Of a DNA stretch of 64,000 nt, positions 1 through 13,440 are shown in pieces (within the stretch, counting starts at the first letter, position 1; each line of letters starts with the position of its first letter). The notes beneath the pieces are model-generated. The model did no database searches and was not told where the DNA came from. It was given only the letters and a program-made list of their open reading frames with translations. The stretch spans positions 372,784 to 436,783 of the forward strand of contig NMRA01000153.1 of NCBI GenBank assembly GCA_002633005.1. Reading direction: 5' to 3'. This stretch comes from Phoronis australis. Its lineage: Eukaryota > Phoronida > Phoronidae. Made by a program: the position numbers and the translations under genes.

Positions 1-1390
1 GGGGGGGGGGGGCCCAGGCCCCCCCCTAAATCCGCCTATGTAACACGTTTAATAACACCAGAACCATTCAATAACCTATATATATAGAGGATTGTTTGTA
101 CTGCTCCATCTGTTGCTTCAAACTTGATTTATTGAAGTTTGAGATTCGTGCTTTTAACTATGCCCCAGACAAAGCCAATTCAATGAAATTGAGGCAAAAA
201 ACTGATCATATCCATCAGGCTGGTGATTATCAGGAAATATGGAGAACACCAGCTGGGTGTCAGTGTCAAAAATGACCGACTGATTCACCATCAAGCAAAA
301 TCAAAATTTTTCTTGATCACCTGTCAACATCCTATAATTAGTAATTGCCTGGACGATGGAAAATTTTAAATTTGCCTCACAGAGAACCGCCAATCCTTGG
401 CTCATGACAAAAAAATTATCATGCTGGGCATTGTGAAAGACCTGAGTTGGCAAGATCAACAGAGCATCACCAGATATGTGACGTCAGGTAATGAACAGGG
501 TTGTGTGCCGCTTTAAGCTACACCATCCATTTACTGTCTTAAGGACCTTTCGCATTACGGATTTAGTACAATGAATTAACACAAAAATTTCAGACCCAAG
601 GCAAAAAGTGATTTAGACCGGTCTCAGTTTAGTATGGTACTAAGTAAGCACACTTGAAAAGACCAGACTCATGAGCGCACCAAAGTTTGTCCGATGTCTC
701 AAAGTAAGAATTGAAGTGGCAAGTGGTTGTCACATCCGTATTGTGGCCAATGGCGTAGCGACATCTCGTGTTTAGTACGATGGAGGTTTAAAGTTAGGAT
801 GGTGGCATGTTAGTCTGGTCAAGCGAGAAAGGTGACAAGTTGGTACACTGGGTTATCATGATGATCTAAAAAATACTCTGACCGCAAACTAGTCTGCTCT
901 AACGGTAACCAAAAGCAGCTTTTATTTGTAAGTAAAGCATACTAATTAATTCTACTAAACTAAGCACGAAATTTTTCTTACTTTGATACTTGGTTTCAAC
1001 CACCAACAAGAATAAACAACCACTGAGTATCACGATATGTATTTCGCTTGACCTAATTTCTTATTCTGGTGTGCAAGACAGTGGTGCTGACAAGAATAAA
1101 GCTCAATCTCTTTCATTCAAGGTGAAAGTGACCTGGTCACTTTGAAACGTTGTAATTTCTGTGCGCATCATTTAAACATCCCATGCACACAGAGACAGTT
1201 CGACAATATGGTAGTCGCACAAAATTTATAAATATGTGCAACAAGTAGTAGTTACTAACACCATCCAATGTATAAAATAAGAAGGCCTCCAGAGAGCGCA
1301 GTAGAAATCAAATCCATCTGATACAAGACAAGTGCTGCGATCTCTTTGATAAACTTATTTCTCAAATTTTTGTAAATATTGGTAAATATT
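1..1390. other. Intergenic, no gene seen
   Basis: The window opens with a run of 12 G followed by a C-rich run (1-27). The rest is AT-rich sequence without a supportable gene. Nothing in it reads as an exon of a family I know. Confidence 0.6.
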
Positions 1391-1394
1391 GAGC

Positions 1395-1890
1395 CACATG
1401 CCAAGAAAACCTAAACTGCCACAAGGAGACACCACATCAATAGGACACATCACAAAATCGACTTCAGGAGGAGTACTCTCCTCATTAGGGCCCAATAGCT
1501 CCACAAGCACGTGTCTGAATATGAACCAAGTTCCTTGAAGGAACCTTCATAGATCTTGAGGCAGAGACAAAGAAACAAATAAGCACTAAAAGGAGCCACA
1601 GCGGTTGAATCCGTTCAAAAATATATGTAAGTCATGGCCATCTCAATAGGAACATATCTGAAAAGCTTGATAATGATCCTTCAAAGATGACAAAAACTAA
1701 ATGCAAAAATGATCACCACGTGGATTAGAATATATTAAATCTATCCAAAAATGGGAAAGCGACGCTTTCACTTAAACAGAATCCCACTAGCTAAATCCAT
1801 CAAGAAACTTGATAGATATATAGACCTACGCAAAGGAAACAGAAATTACCACGTAGGAGGTGCCAAAATAGTTTGACTCATCCAAAACCA
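1395..1890 (+). repeat. Dispersed repeat B, copy 1 (diverged)
   Basis: Shares with the other B copies the pattern of 'opposed-patch' phrases: cagaggca-type tails, 'caataggaacatatctg', 'ccgttcaaaaat' and a CTCF-like GC block (gccacaaggagacacc). Non-coding. Boundaries are approximate and the identity is low. Confidence 0.55.
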
Positions 1891-1989
1891 GTGTCAGCTG
1901 TGCTCACCTCAAAAGTGCCGTCCACACACACACACTACAACAACTTATTCCTGAAACGAGTTGTCGCTAGGCTTGAGGGCGCACTCTGG

Positions 1990-4640
1990 ACGCTATTTAA
2001 ATGAAAGCGCTCCGAGGAGCGACACTTGGCGAAATTAACAGAAAAGACAACAATAGAGATGATGGCGAAGAGGACGAATATGACGACAATGGTGGCGATG
2101 ATGAACAATTCAAGTAATGATAACATGCACAAGACGAACATAGAGGCCAGACATCATATAGGCTACAGTCTTGAACGACACTTGGCGAAATTATCTGAAA
2201 AGACGACAACGGAGATGATGACGAAGATAACGAATATGATGACGATGACGATGATGCTGAACAACATCACAACATTTATATGAAGCACTTAGATGTCATA
2301 CATCAGCAAAACATAGGCTACACTCTTGTTCATTAGAAACTAAACCAACATCAATGCAGCTAGAGCGCTCAACAAAGGAACAGCGCTATCAGAAAATCTC
2401 GAATAAATCGAAAAGTAGACGTCCTAGCTAAAAATGGAAAACATCTTCTGAAAGCCCGTTCAAAACTCTATCTAAAATCATGGTATTGCCTTATTTCGTA
2501 AATTTTTCGCAAAAAAATGAATTTCATTTTTTTCAAACTTTTTTTAAGAATTTCAAAGTCAAATAACTCGAAAACGGTAAATCTGAGAAAAAAATTGTTA
2601 CAGGTCATTTGAAAGAGTACCTCAAATGAATCCACATGCAAAAAAATCACGTCTTTTTCTCTTCCCGTTTAAAATCGCACTCCAGCACGACTGAATATGG
2701 GTCAACATGCGCCAGATCCGCCATCTTGAAAGCAACTTCCGGTTTTTTGGCTTTGTATAATAGCATGTCATAAGAAACTAATTCCTGTAAAAATTCGAAG
2801 GAATTGGCCCTATAATGCGCCCTCTACAGGAGAAAACGTTTTTAAGCTAAAATCGAAGGTGCGCATGCGCGATCGCCGATATTTCCAGAGGTAAACAACT
2901 TCCGGTATACTTGTAGAAAACTTCCAGTCCATTTACTGTGCCAATTCTTAGCCTTTTACGTAAAAAATTATAGCCTCTAGAAGCCATTGAATCTTAAAAT
3001 GCAAACAAAATGGCCACCACAGCTGCCATCTTGGATCCGATTTTGATGAAAAACAATAGGCTTCCAGTACTTCCAGAAGAACGTGTTATGTGTAAATTTC
3101 GTGATGATCGGACGAAAATTGCAACCGGTATCGTGCGAACAAACAAAACGAGAGCGCTCGGAGGAGCGACACTTGGCGGAATTAATCGACAAGACGACAA
3201 TGAGGGGGATGACGACAATCATGAAGATCAAGGCGGCAATTATGAACAAAACGATAACATTCATGTGACTAGCGAAGAAATCAAATGGAGAGCATACAAT
3301 CAACTACAATAAAGAACAATAGATGGCGCAACATGACGGTCCAGTCTACAGTAGGACAGTGCTGGCTGGGTCAGTCTGGGTCAACTAGGCATAACCAAAA
3401 CAAAGTGAACTGAAAGCCAGCCAGCTGCGTGCTTGCATAGGTGACCGAAGGAACAAGTGTATCCGAATATCTCGAATAATTCAAAAACTAGACGTCGTAG
3501 CGCAAAATGGAAAATATCTTCTGGAAGGCCGTTTAAAACTCTATCTAAAGTAATAGTTTGGCAAATATCCCAAAAATTTTCGAAAAAACTGAAAATTTAC
3601 CATTTGTTTTGAAATTCAAAGTCAAAGATTTCGAAAACGGTAAGTCTGAGAAATATGCACATGTAGACTTTTTGAAAGGCCATACTTAACGGAATCCACA
3701 TGCAAAAATTCATGTCATTTGCTCTTCCCGTTAAAAACGCGACAGCAGAACGATTGAAACCGTGTGAGCATGCGCCACAGCCGCCACCTTGAAAGTGATT
3801 TCCGGTTCAATAAATTTTTATAAAAGCTTATCAAACTTAACAAACACGTGACCAGCTTGAAAGTGATTGGTTTGCAAATGCGCCCTCTACAGGAGAAAAT
3901 GTTTTTGGCCATATTTCGGGGTGCACATGCGCCACTTCCAATATTTCCGCCATCTTTGACCGAAAGTCATCGATTCTCTGGACACTTGTAGCACATGCGT
4001 TCTAGTATAATCGTACTGATTATCAGCCATGTACGTTGAAAAAAATGTGGCCTCTACGAGCATTTGACTGTGAAATCGGATACAAAATGGCCGCCACGTC
4101 CGCCATTTTGTATCCGAACATGACCAAAAACAATAGGCTTCCAGGACTTTCTGATCTACACGTCGTGTGCCAATTTCGAGAAAACCGGATGAAAATTGTG
4201 ACTTGTAGAGTGCGAACAAAAAAAAACGAGAGCGCTCGGAGGAGCGACACTTGGCGGAATTAATCGAAAAGACGACGATGGGGAGGACGACGACAATCAA
4301 GACGATCAAGGCGGCAATTATGAATAACACGATAACATTCATGAAACTAGCGAAGAAATCAAATAGAGAGCATACAATCAACTACAATAAAGAACAATAG
4401 ATGGCGCAACATGACGGACGAGCCATGTCTGTTCCCACATTCTAAAATAGGTGGCGCTATGTGACAGACTGCAAAGCAAAGTTATGTTTACAATAAGTAT
4501 TTGGCCTAGAATTGTACAGTCTACAGGACTTTCCAATCTACACGTCGTGTGCAAATTTTATGAATATCGGACGAAAATTGCGACCTGTAGAGTGCGAACA
4601 AACAAAAAAAACTTGCTGTCAGACCAACATTTCGCCAAGT
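1990..4640. repeat. Tandem array of ~1.07-kb units
   Basis: Landmarks recur with a 1072-1078-bp spacing: agagcgctcggaggagcgac at about 3150 and 4222 (and a related copy near 2008), 'atctcgaataa' near 2398 and 3468, and agaacaatagatggcgcaac at 3313 and 4391. There are two full diverged units plus partial units at each end. Short acidic frames (about 100 aa, for example 3010-3312) open in each unit but are not conserved between copies, so I do not call them genes. Confidence 0.85.
4076..4117. repeat. Perfect 16-bp inverted repeat within a tandem unit
   Basis: The arm tcggatacaaaatggc (4076-4091) and its exact reverse complement (4102-4117) flank a 10-bp GC-rich spacer. The matching place in the previous unit (about 2999-3042) is degraded. 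It may be a foldback end or a hairpin in a transcript. Confidence 0.85.
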
Positions 4641-4644
4641 AACT

Positions 4645-6250
4645 AGTGAAACTTGCCCCACTCATGACAACTTACTCCACCTTATCGAGGTAGGGTAACT
4701 TGTTTTAGGGCATCTTGCACCACTTCTAATCACCGCATGGCCGCAAACCTGGGGAAGTGCGGAAGTAATTATCAGCTGCAGCCACATATCAGATAGGTCT
4801 TCTCTTGCTCTTCGCACTTTCATCAGCTGTTGATTACCATGCAGAGCCACAACTTCCCCGCCATACACTAGTTACTGGTGGACACTTTGCACTTGTGTAT
4901 GTTGTTCTGTGTGTCAGCGGGAACAGATATATGAAAATTGATTCTCCCAGTGGTTTGGTGGATAGCGGGACAGGTGCCAAAAACAAAAACGGCCACTAAA
5001 GGATGCACATTACCTAGAATCAATCTGAAAGTGAAAAAGTGCCACCGTCTCCATAACAGAAAGCTATTTGAAAAGTTTCATACAAACATGTCGAGGAACT
5101 TGGTAGTTACAGATGCAAATGTAAAAACTAAAATTACTACTAGAGAACACCGCAACATCCAACCTATCCAAAAATTAGGTCATAATGTCCCATCCATGAT
5201 AACAAAATTTCACAAACATCCATCAAGGGATTTTGGAAATACAGCATCTGATACAAGATGAAGATCATACTTAACATCTCAAAATTTAACTATCAATTAC
5301 AATCACATGACAGTCCCATTTTTGTGAAAATTGACGTTTTTTTTTACATTCAACATAAATATTCTAAAAAACTGACCGATAGGTGACCTCGTGTAACTAC
5401 ATGTTACTGTCAATACGGGGAAAACATGTCTATGATTTTTGATTTATTGTCTTGCCAATGAGATATCAGCCATTAAATACGTATTAATGGTGTTTTACCA
5501 ATAACTCTCATGCCTCAGTGTTTAGGAGAACGCCAGTCAGCGCGAAAGCTTAAATTGCCTCTTGGATTGAAGTTAAAAGCACATATTTACTTCGGAATGA
5601 ACAGGTGGATTTCATGGTGAAGCGTCACAGTATGACTTGTGAAAGCCCATCTAAATTATCCGCAGATGTCGTTACCAATAATGTCACAAGTTGCGGTAAA
5701 CATTTGTTGATATTTTGTTCAAATATTCATCATTCTACTAATAAAAGCAGTTTTATCCGAATATGTGCTTGACTTTTCACATTAAAAAACTGCATGTACT
5801 TAAAGCTGCGCTCCATGCAATAACTTTGTCAAGCTTGTCATATCTAGGCAATGACTGCGCTGTTGGATTACCAGAAGCACTGACGCTGTTTGTGTCGACA
5901 TAGAGGCTGACTTAACTTGGTGAGAAAATGCCTTTAAAAAATGCCTCAGATCTTTGTTGTGTAAAGGAAAATCAAAATTGAAAAGTGTGAGGTATTGCTC
6001 CCTTGGTCAAAAACTAATGAATAAATGTGTAAAATTTCATAAACACCAACACACTAAAGAGAAATCAATGATTGAAAGTACTGAAAGCAATGAATATCAA
6101 AAGGCTAGAAAATGACTAATAAAGATTTGCTAAGTAATTGAAATCAATTAGGTTGTACACAACAACTCGTTTATTTGACATATAAGCAAAGCGTTAACAG
6201 AATTGTTTATCGGTAGCAACAAAAACAATACATGTCCTCTAATACAATAC
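4645..6250. other. Intergenic with a diverged repeat B piece
   Basis: About 5080-5265 carries repeat B phrases (aaattactactagagaacac, then 'catccatcaagggattttgg' and 'tacagcatctgatacaag'). The remainder is unrecognised AT-rich sequence. No coding frame has support. Confidence 0.5.
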
Positions 6251-6255
6251 ATAAA

Positions 6256-6970
6256 TACCATATTCGCCCTAATAACTGCCCAGGGCGCTTAGAAAAGTCT
6301 TTCTCACTAGAATTCATTTGCCAGAGTACTGGAACGCAATCTAACAAGCTAGATGTGCATTGTATCTAAAGAAATTAGCACAACCAGTAGAGCAGAACGT
6401 GTTTCATTCAGCACTTGCCGGTCTCATCTGCTGAAAAACGTTCGACAATTGTCTCGGAAAGACCCATAGACGCTGTGTCTGGATGCATATGTGATTGTCT
6501 GACAGTTATTTTTCGGTTGAGAGGTGCGTAAACATTCACTGTCAGTGGTCATTTTATCAGATATTTGGCTTTTTAACACCAATTATGATTAATCCCTCTT
6601 AAAAATAACACAAAAATTTTTATGGTGTTAGAAACTGTCGGAAAGTAGTGCCAATATTTATTTCTTGCCGAAGCTACGCCACCAATTTCATGAATGGATA
6701 GTTCCTGGCTAATGTCTTTTATAACAGCTACATGTAGCGCGTGCTTCCAGGCCACGTGCTTTTAACAATGGTCAAGTTTTTTATTAATCTTTGATTCGCG
6801 GTTTTCACGAGTACAAAGAAATTTGGATTCCTGTTGAGGGCAGGAAATAGGCAATACAATCCCGTTGACAAGTATGTTGCGGCTGTTCTGAAAGGCCAGA
6901 CCATGGTGGGACACATTCCTTACAAGATAAAAAAACTTGCGTTCTTTTTGAGGTACGGCGGAGGTTTGAA
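6256..6970 (+). mobile_element. DNA transposon remnant with HIRAN-like fragment, copy 1
   Basis: Begins with an end taccatattcgccctaat that resembles the ends of the element at 14570-15919, in the matching orientation. Internal blocks are shared with that element (cctcttaaaaataaca near 6595; tgtagcgcgtgctt near 6731). The right end is not recognisable. Coding potential is decayed. Confidence 0.65.
6858..6966 (+). pseudogene. HIRAN-like domain fragment
   Basis: Reads NPVDKYVAAVLKGQTMVGHI then PYKIKKLAFFLRYGGG before stops. The N-P-x-D-x-x-A-V ... V-G-x-x-P pattern is that of HIRAN-like domains (known from HLTF/Rad5-type proteins and from transposon-borne proteins). No start and no long frame, so a fossil. 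Confidence 0.55.
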
Positions 6971-7189
6971 GAGTTTTATTTCGTGGTTACCAGTTTATGG
7001 AATTTTTTAACGTACCGTACCGTAGCCCACAAAGTTGGATAGGCCAACTTACCGAGGTCGGTCTCTGGAAGTTTAGATCTATTCTGTGATAAATTAGAAT
7101 TATTCTTCCGTGAAATACAGACAGGAGTGCAGACTCAAAAAAAAACAAAATTGTAACTTGGGGGCGGCAGAGTAGTCGGGCTCTCCACA

Positions 7190-7690
7190 AACTCAACGTC
7201 AGTCGTGGCCTTCTCATCAGAGACACATCTGTAAATTATTTTTAATCCTTTGAGCGTTATGGCAAACAGAGAGGCAGATGCCAGAAGAAGTACACAAAAA
7301 TAACAAAAATGACCATAAGATGGCGTAAAATCCGTTGAATCTGTCCAAAAGTGGCACGGCATCATCCTCTGCTCATTAAAAACCTACTTCCCGAATTTCA
7401 TGAAAATCCATTAAGGAACTTCAAAGTCACTAGGGGGCACAGCATTATTCAAATTGGTCCTAAACTCATTGTCATCTGCGATCAGTCACATAGGAGCACA
7501 CCCGCCAAATTTAAATAAAATCCTGCTGAGGGTTTAGGAGATACAGTCTGGACGCAGAAAACAAAACTACCTCTAGGAGGAACCACAGTAGCGAAATCAT
7601 CCGAAAATCATCATCATCATGCGTCCTCTTCGCAGGAGGATTATATAATATGCCAATTTTCACAATCATGATAAACTACTGTAAATATCC
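7190..7690 (+). repeat. Dispersed repeat B, copy 3
   Basis: Contains 'ccgaatttcatgaaaatcca', 'tcactagggggcac' at 7427, 'gagggtttaggagataca' and 'cctctaggaggaacc', phrases shared with copies at 16745-17215 and 42780-43300. Non-coding. Confidence 0.75.
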
Positions 7691-10600
7691 ATCTTGTCAG
7701 TCAACTGTTTATTAAATGACTGCGCATTTATCAAAGTAGGATAGGGATTAGAAACTCTGTGGTGACTACAGTTTTTCCTTCACACGTATTTCAAAAATCG
7801 TGAATTTTGTGATTTTTTCAGGAAATTCTCTGACTAACTATGTAGTACACATTGTGAGACGGTACTTTCGTCAGAAATTGCTAAAAAGACGTTTTGACGA
7901 GGTTTCGCGTTCCATGCCTCTTTAATAACCAGATGTTTGAAATCACACGACAACAAACACGATTGTTTTCCACAAACATGAATTTTTAGCACAAAACCTG
8001 AAAATTCTGAATTCTTTATTCCTGTTGGCTTCAAAAGTGCGACTGGGATCTTCCTTTAAGGGCTTACTAGCCAGAGGTTCGCTGTTATAAATCGAGACAT
8101 TTTATGCCAAGGAATATTAACATCTTCATTTTTGACAGCTGAGTTCTTACGCTAAAAAGCTGAAAATCTAACATGCTTTCATAGTTAATAGAACAAACGG
8201 AACTTTCAAGAGAAAAATCCATGTTTGTGGAAATGGAAATTTTGGTGAAAAATCAATATTTGTAAGAAAAACTGCAGTCACATTAGCAGTGGGCATTATT
8301 TTTGTGCACACAATAAGACTGCTATCATGAAAGATTTAAAATTATACTTTTATGAGAACATTATTACAATTTTCAAAAGTTATTTAAGAAATCTGATCCT
8401 TAGCAACAACGGTAACATATTACCTAATGTTATTTTCAATACTGAGGCTATGAATAACAGTCCTTCCCAGTAATGGAAAGCTCTGGGCCATGTTTGAGAT
8501 CTCGAGAAATGTTTTAAAAGCTTTGAACTATGTTTAAAACCTTGAGCCACGTAAGAAACACTCTGAGCAATGTTGAAAATCTTAAGCCATGATAAGAAAG
8601 CACTGAGCAATAAGCCTTTCTTAATACTACCTCATTTAAAACCATGAGCCACATTTGAAAGATCTCAGCCATATGTAAATTCTTGTTTTGCAAGACAAAT
8701 GACTGAAACAGCATTGCAGTGGTACTCGACAGTGACATTCAGAGGCAGTGAATATATGTGTAACTGCATTTGCTCCGTTAGAGATTCCCGCTACTGCTGC
8801 TGGTCTTGCAGCAGCATCCTTTTAATTTAAATATGTACCAACCCCATAATTTAAGGTTATGTAGTACCTTAGAAAACAGACTCAGGCATGGATAATGTTA
8901 CTACAGGCGTACACGTACGCTGTAAAGCAATACTCGCCACTGACTTTCACAGAGATCACCACTGGCGGTCGCGTTTCCCTTCACCCTACCCTCACTCCTT
9001 TGAGACGGGTAGTACGTGAATAAAATATTTCATTTTCCACTTATCATTTATTCGTTCCTACAACTGAAAAAAATTGTTTCAACAGATTGTAAGTAGCCCA
9101 TAAAGAAGATGGAGTTAAATAAGAAACGAAACAAATGTAACATTGTTTTAATTCATAATAGGTAATAATCATTTACCTATGGAGCCGTACTTGCAAAAAA
9201 TTAATTTTGACTGTTTTTTTTTTACATTTTTATGTCATCCTAATCTTTCATTCTTGATGCACAGTATACTGAAGAAAAATACAATCATTCTGAAAATCCA
9301 AAGTTGTTTTTTAGCTATATTTGACCAAGCCTCAGTAAGTCATATGGCTTGAGTGCTCACCAGTTCAGTGACTGACAACTGGGGTGGAGCTTATACAAGG
9401 ACACTAGCTCTAATCTAACCCTGTCAACAAACATTGCCTAACTGGGCAATTGATAGAGCTGTACCAGCTGATATTGATGTTGAAGCAAGACCAAGAATAA
9501 AATAATTCTATTTTTGACCATGTGAAAGTTGGAAGTGAAATGGTGAACTAGCATGAGCCTGTTTGTCTATCTGCAAAAAAATTAAGTTGAGTACGCCAAG
9601 TCCTGCCGAAGCCATCACTGCACTCAGCTTGAGGAGTCTGCAAAAATTGTGCGTGTACAAGAGAAGTCGGTAAGGTGAGGTGTCTTGCGAGAGGAGGCTG
9701 AGTGTCGACGTGGGTGGTGTTGCACGATTCGGTATGAGTGCATGCACGCGCAGTGAAGACACGCCGCGCGCGCAACACATGGACAACTACATGCCGTCAG
9801 AGTAGAGTCTTTGCAGATAAACCTTGCTTCTGTGCTGGGAACGTGCCGTAGAGAAAGTAAGCTGTCAAACCCAGGAGATTTTTTAATTTGCCACTGGCCG
9901 TAACCCAAAGAATTAGAGAAATGACCCAGTGTTCAACATAACAAAATTTTTGTCGTGCAGAGATTCAAACGTATCCCTGAATTAAAACTCAAGATATTGC
10001 ACGATTTTAGAGGAAAGCAAGATAAGAAACTTTGGTAACTTGAGACTCTCACCCAAGCGCAGAAAGTGATATTTTCTTATCCCAAAGTCCATTCGGTACA
10101 GGCACATGTTGAACCATTACTATGAAAGTAGTTCTTTATCCTCGTCGCCAACATTGTTATGTAGACAGTAACGCGGCGATTTTATATAACACATATATTG
10201 GTTGATGATAATATTGGAATACCAACAAATAAGTCTGTGTAATCTAGTTAGAGAGTCTTTTACAAACTGAGTGGAGAGTTCAGATGAATCGTATAAACAA
10301 TCAACACATGGTTTTAATGTGTGGTTGGCACACCAGTACAGCAGACAATAGATCAACGCTAAGCTCCGCCCACGTGACAGCCATATTTGTTTTGGTCGTC
10401 TGTCGTGCTTCACAAGTTCGAAAAAATGATTAAAATTACGCTGTTAACAAACAGGTATGTCACATTTTCTAAATATGAAGTAAATATCAGCTTTATTTCT
10501 AGTACTTCAACAAAAATTGGAACATAATGACCACGCATTCTGAACGAAATTTGATCTCAAGTGGCAATCGATGACCACTTAACTTCAAAGCCGTTTTTCT

Positions 10601-12298
10601 CGGCCCGTGATTTCAGGATAGTGACAAGATTCTCGGGCCTATTTTTCCACAACACGTGGGTCAATTTTTACGAAAGTTGCAAATTTGAAATCCTCTAGGA
10701 CTGAAGTAAAATCGCGTGCCAGGATTTTTTGATAAATGGACCATATTTTTAGTTATTAGACGAAAGTGACCAAATGACAAAAAGTGCCACAAAATCAAGA
10801 TCATAATGATTTTGTACATATATTTGGTATGGATAAGTAGAATACTGCGTAAGGAAACAGTTGATGATGATCCCTGTGCATTTTGAAAAACAATTCGAGG
10901 TAAAATTGGATTTTTTGAAAATTAAAAAATACGATTTTTTAAAAAAACAAAACTACAAAAATAACTTTTTTTTTTGATTTTTGTCACTTTCAGAGTCATA
11001 TCTAACTAGTTAAAACTCCCTTTTTACTCGTTTTAGTTAGGAACCTGGAGATTTGATCAGTGTATACACCTACCTTAAGTCTTTTGCAGAGGGCTGTTCA
11101 GACTTACTCCAGCCTTCTGATCGGACACGTGTAATGGTTGTATCTCTCAGATTTCTGCACTGAGGAAGAACTCACTAGAGTTTTACACAAACAAGACCAG
11201 CCAAATATAAGCCCAGTGGACGATATACCGTTACAAGAAAACGCTTGTGAAAATATGCCCACAGCCCATTAGGAGAAAATATAATGATTGAATTCTACAA
11301 TGTTTCATAGTTTCACATGAAATAAACACAAAAAACGCAATCTTCTACTTGTAGGAACAATCAAGTGACATTCAGCCTCCATATTTCAAATCCGAAATCA
11401 ACATCACATACATATTCTGGACTTAGTCAGGGTAAAGCTCACCCAGGTGTTGATAGACCCAGCATGTAATTATACTGAACCAGTCAACAGGTGGCGGTGC
11501 AGTCTCGTTCACCAATCAGCTCACATATAACTGCCACACAACACCAACACTGCGAGAGTCTGTTAAAAAAGAATTTGGCAAAAAGACAATTTATGAGAAA
11601 GGAAAGCACAAGAAATGAAGCCCAGTTATCAAAAGCAGAAATGGTCACTTGATATTGTTTTTGATGACAAGATAATGTCAGTGCACTAAATGACCATGGG
11701 AGGGGGGGGTACTTCATAGCAGAGCTATACGAGAAGTGCTACTCAGGTAAAACCTGTTTCTCGACCAGATTCCCAATTAAAAATCATTGGACAATACAGT
11801 CCAAAGAATATCAAATTAATAAAAATTAGTAATCAGGCTTCAGACACCCACAAAAGGACTATTTTTGCATAAACTCTGTGAATGGGTGACTTTTTCATAG
11901 AAATTCCACCAAATGGGACCTAGAAATATAATTGAGTTCCTAGCACTATTGGGAAAATGACTGAATGAGATCCTGAGCTTATTCACAAACTGTCAGTATG
12001 TTGCCCTAGCCCTGCCGTTCCTAATCTGCACAAGTTGAAACTGGTTTTAAAAAACCATGAGGGGTCAAAAAGCACAAGTTAATTTTTTGATAAAGGGTGG
12101 GGCACCGGCACATAACAGGTGTTGAGAAGTAGGAGCTGCAGTGTCAACACCAGTTTTAATCAGCCAACCATTACATGAAATTATAAAGGTCTGCAGCTGT
12201 CATGGAAACTGTGTCACCACAGACATCTGCCAACTAAGTTTCACCAGACCTGACATTGGCTGTTCCAAAATAAGGAAATAATGTTACCAGCTCAGGCG
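7691..12298. other. Intergenic, mostly unrecognised
   Basis: No supportable gene. 8480-8680 is a very diverged tandem of about 30-bp units around 'gagccatgtttgaaa'. 9580-9850 is a local CpG- and GC-rich patch with no exon I can recognise. 10900-10990 is A/T-homopolymer rich. Confidence 0.5.
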
Positions 12299-12312
12299 GC
12301 GGGGGGGGGNGG
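12299..12312. other. G-run with one unresolved base
   Basis: A G-rich run ending in a single N at 12310. Probably a homopolymer that could not be resolved, or a patched join. Confidence 0.8.
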
Positions 12313-12907
12313 CTAGCTTCCCTTCATGAAAGGATACCTTTCCTACAAAATTACCTGCAGGAGGGCTCTGTTGTTCGATATTCCGCAACAGGTTTGTTAA
12401 CTAAGCTACATGCGCCTATTTGAAGGCCAAGATGAGTGCTCTGTACATAGATACATGCATAGAATTAAGGTGTATGTACTAGGTATTCCTCCGCTGCAGG
12501 TGCACGTTACGTTGATGCAACACACCTGTGAAAAAGTAAGATCACGTGAGATCACGTAAAAATACACTAAGAAAAAGGCGTTTAGTGAGTATTCTCAGGA
12601 CCTTAATCAGTACATTAGGAACATGGAGGCCACTAAAGCAATTAGTCAGCGAAGCCGCAATGTTGAATAGTCGGATAGAATTTGCTGTAAGCATTACATG
12701 AGGATCTTGCGTTTATGGAACTGCCCTCTGATCTTAGTTTTCACACAAGTTTTTTACCTAATTTTAATACTTTAATTGTCTTTAGAGTAGCTATAAGCCC
12801 ACCTTTCATCAAAAAGCTTCTGACTTGGGATACTAACCTTTATAAAATTAGTTTTAACTTGGTCCTTACTCAGATTAAAAGCGATTCCTGGGCTTTGGAA
12901 GAACTGA

Positions 12908-13166
12908 TAGTGTGTTATAGCACGAAATGGCGTTCTTTTACAACACAAACTGACAGTGTGTTCTAGCACGAGATGGCCCTCTTTTATAACACAAACTGAC
13001 AGTGTGTTCTAGCACGAGATGGCCCTCTTTTACAACACAAACTGACATTGTGCTATAGCACGAGATGGCGCTCTTTTACAACACAAACTGATATTGTGTT
13101 ATAGCACGAGATGGCGCTCTTTTACAACACAAACTGATATTATATTGTAGCACGAGATGGCACAGT
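12908..13166 (+). repeat. 46-bp satellite, about 6 copies
   Basis: The landmark agcacgagatggc recurs at 12919, 12965, 13011, 13057, 13103 and 13149, exactly 46 bp apart. Each unit has ttttacaacacaaactga and tgtgtt(a/c)tagcac. Confidence 0.95.
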
Positions 13167-13372
13167 TTTAAGTCAATTAGCACACGTAAATGTCCCCAAA
13201 TTGTTGCATTTAAAAATCTTAGCGCGCTCGCGCTGCATCAGCGCTACCTTGCGATTACTGCGATGACAACAGCGACAGCTACCGTTTACTACGATGTCTG
13301 TCAACTACCAAAGCCGGTTCAGTTAACTTCGCAGTTTACGTCGACAGACTGGAGTTAAGTCAGTATGAAAGG
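13167..13372. other. Unrelated insert splitting the 46-bp satellite
   Basis: About 205 bp with higher GC and CpG content (gcgcgctcgcgctgcatcag) that does not contain the satellite unit. The satellite resumes after it. Confidence 0.7.
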
Positions 13373-13440
13373 GCTTTTACAACACAAACTGACAGTGTGT
13401 TATAGCATGAGATGGCACTCTTTTACAACACAAACTACAG
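13373..13440 (+). repeat. 46-bp satellite, resumed copies
   Basis: One full and parts of two further copies (agcatgagatggcac at about 13404) of the same unit, downstream of the insert. Confidence 0.9.

Noticed and set aside
3010-3312. A 100-codon acidic frame with a good start context
   Set aside because: It lies in a tandem repeat unit; the same frame is broken in the next unit and no known domain is visible.
9508-9908. A first exon in a GC-rich patch on the - strand
   Set aside because: No recognisable protein family, no convincing donor linked to downstream exons, and several overlapping frames are equally open.
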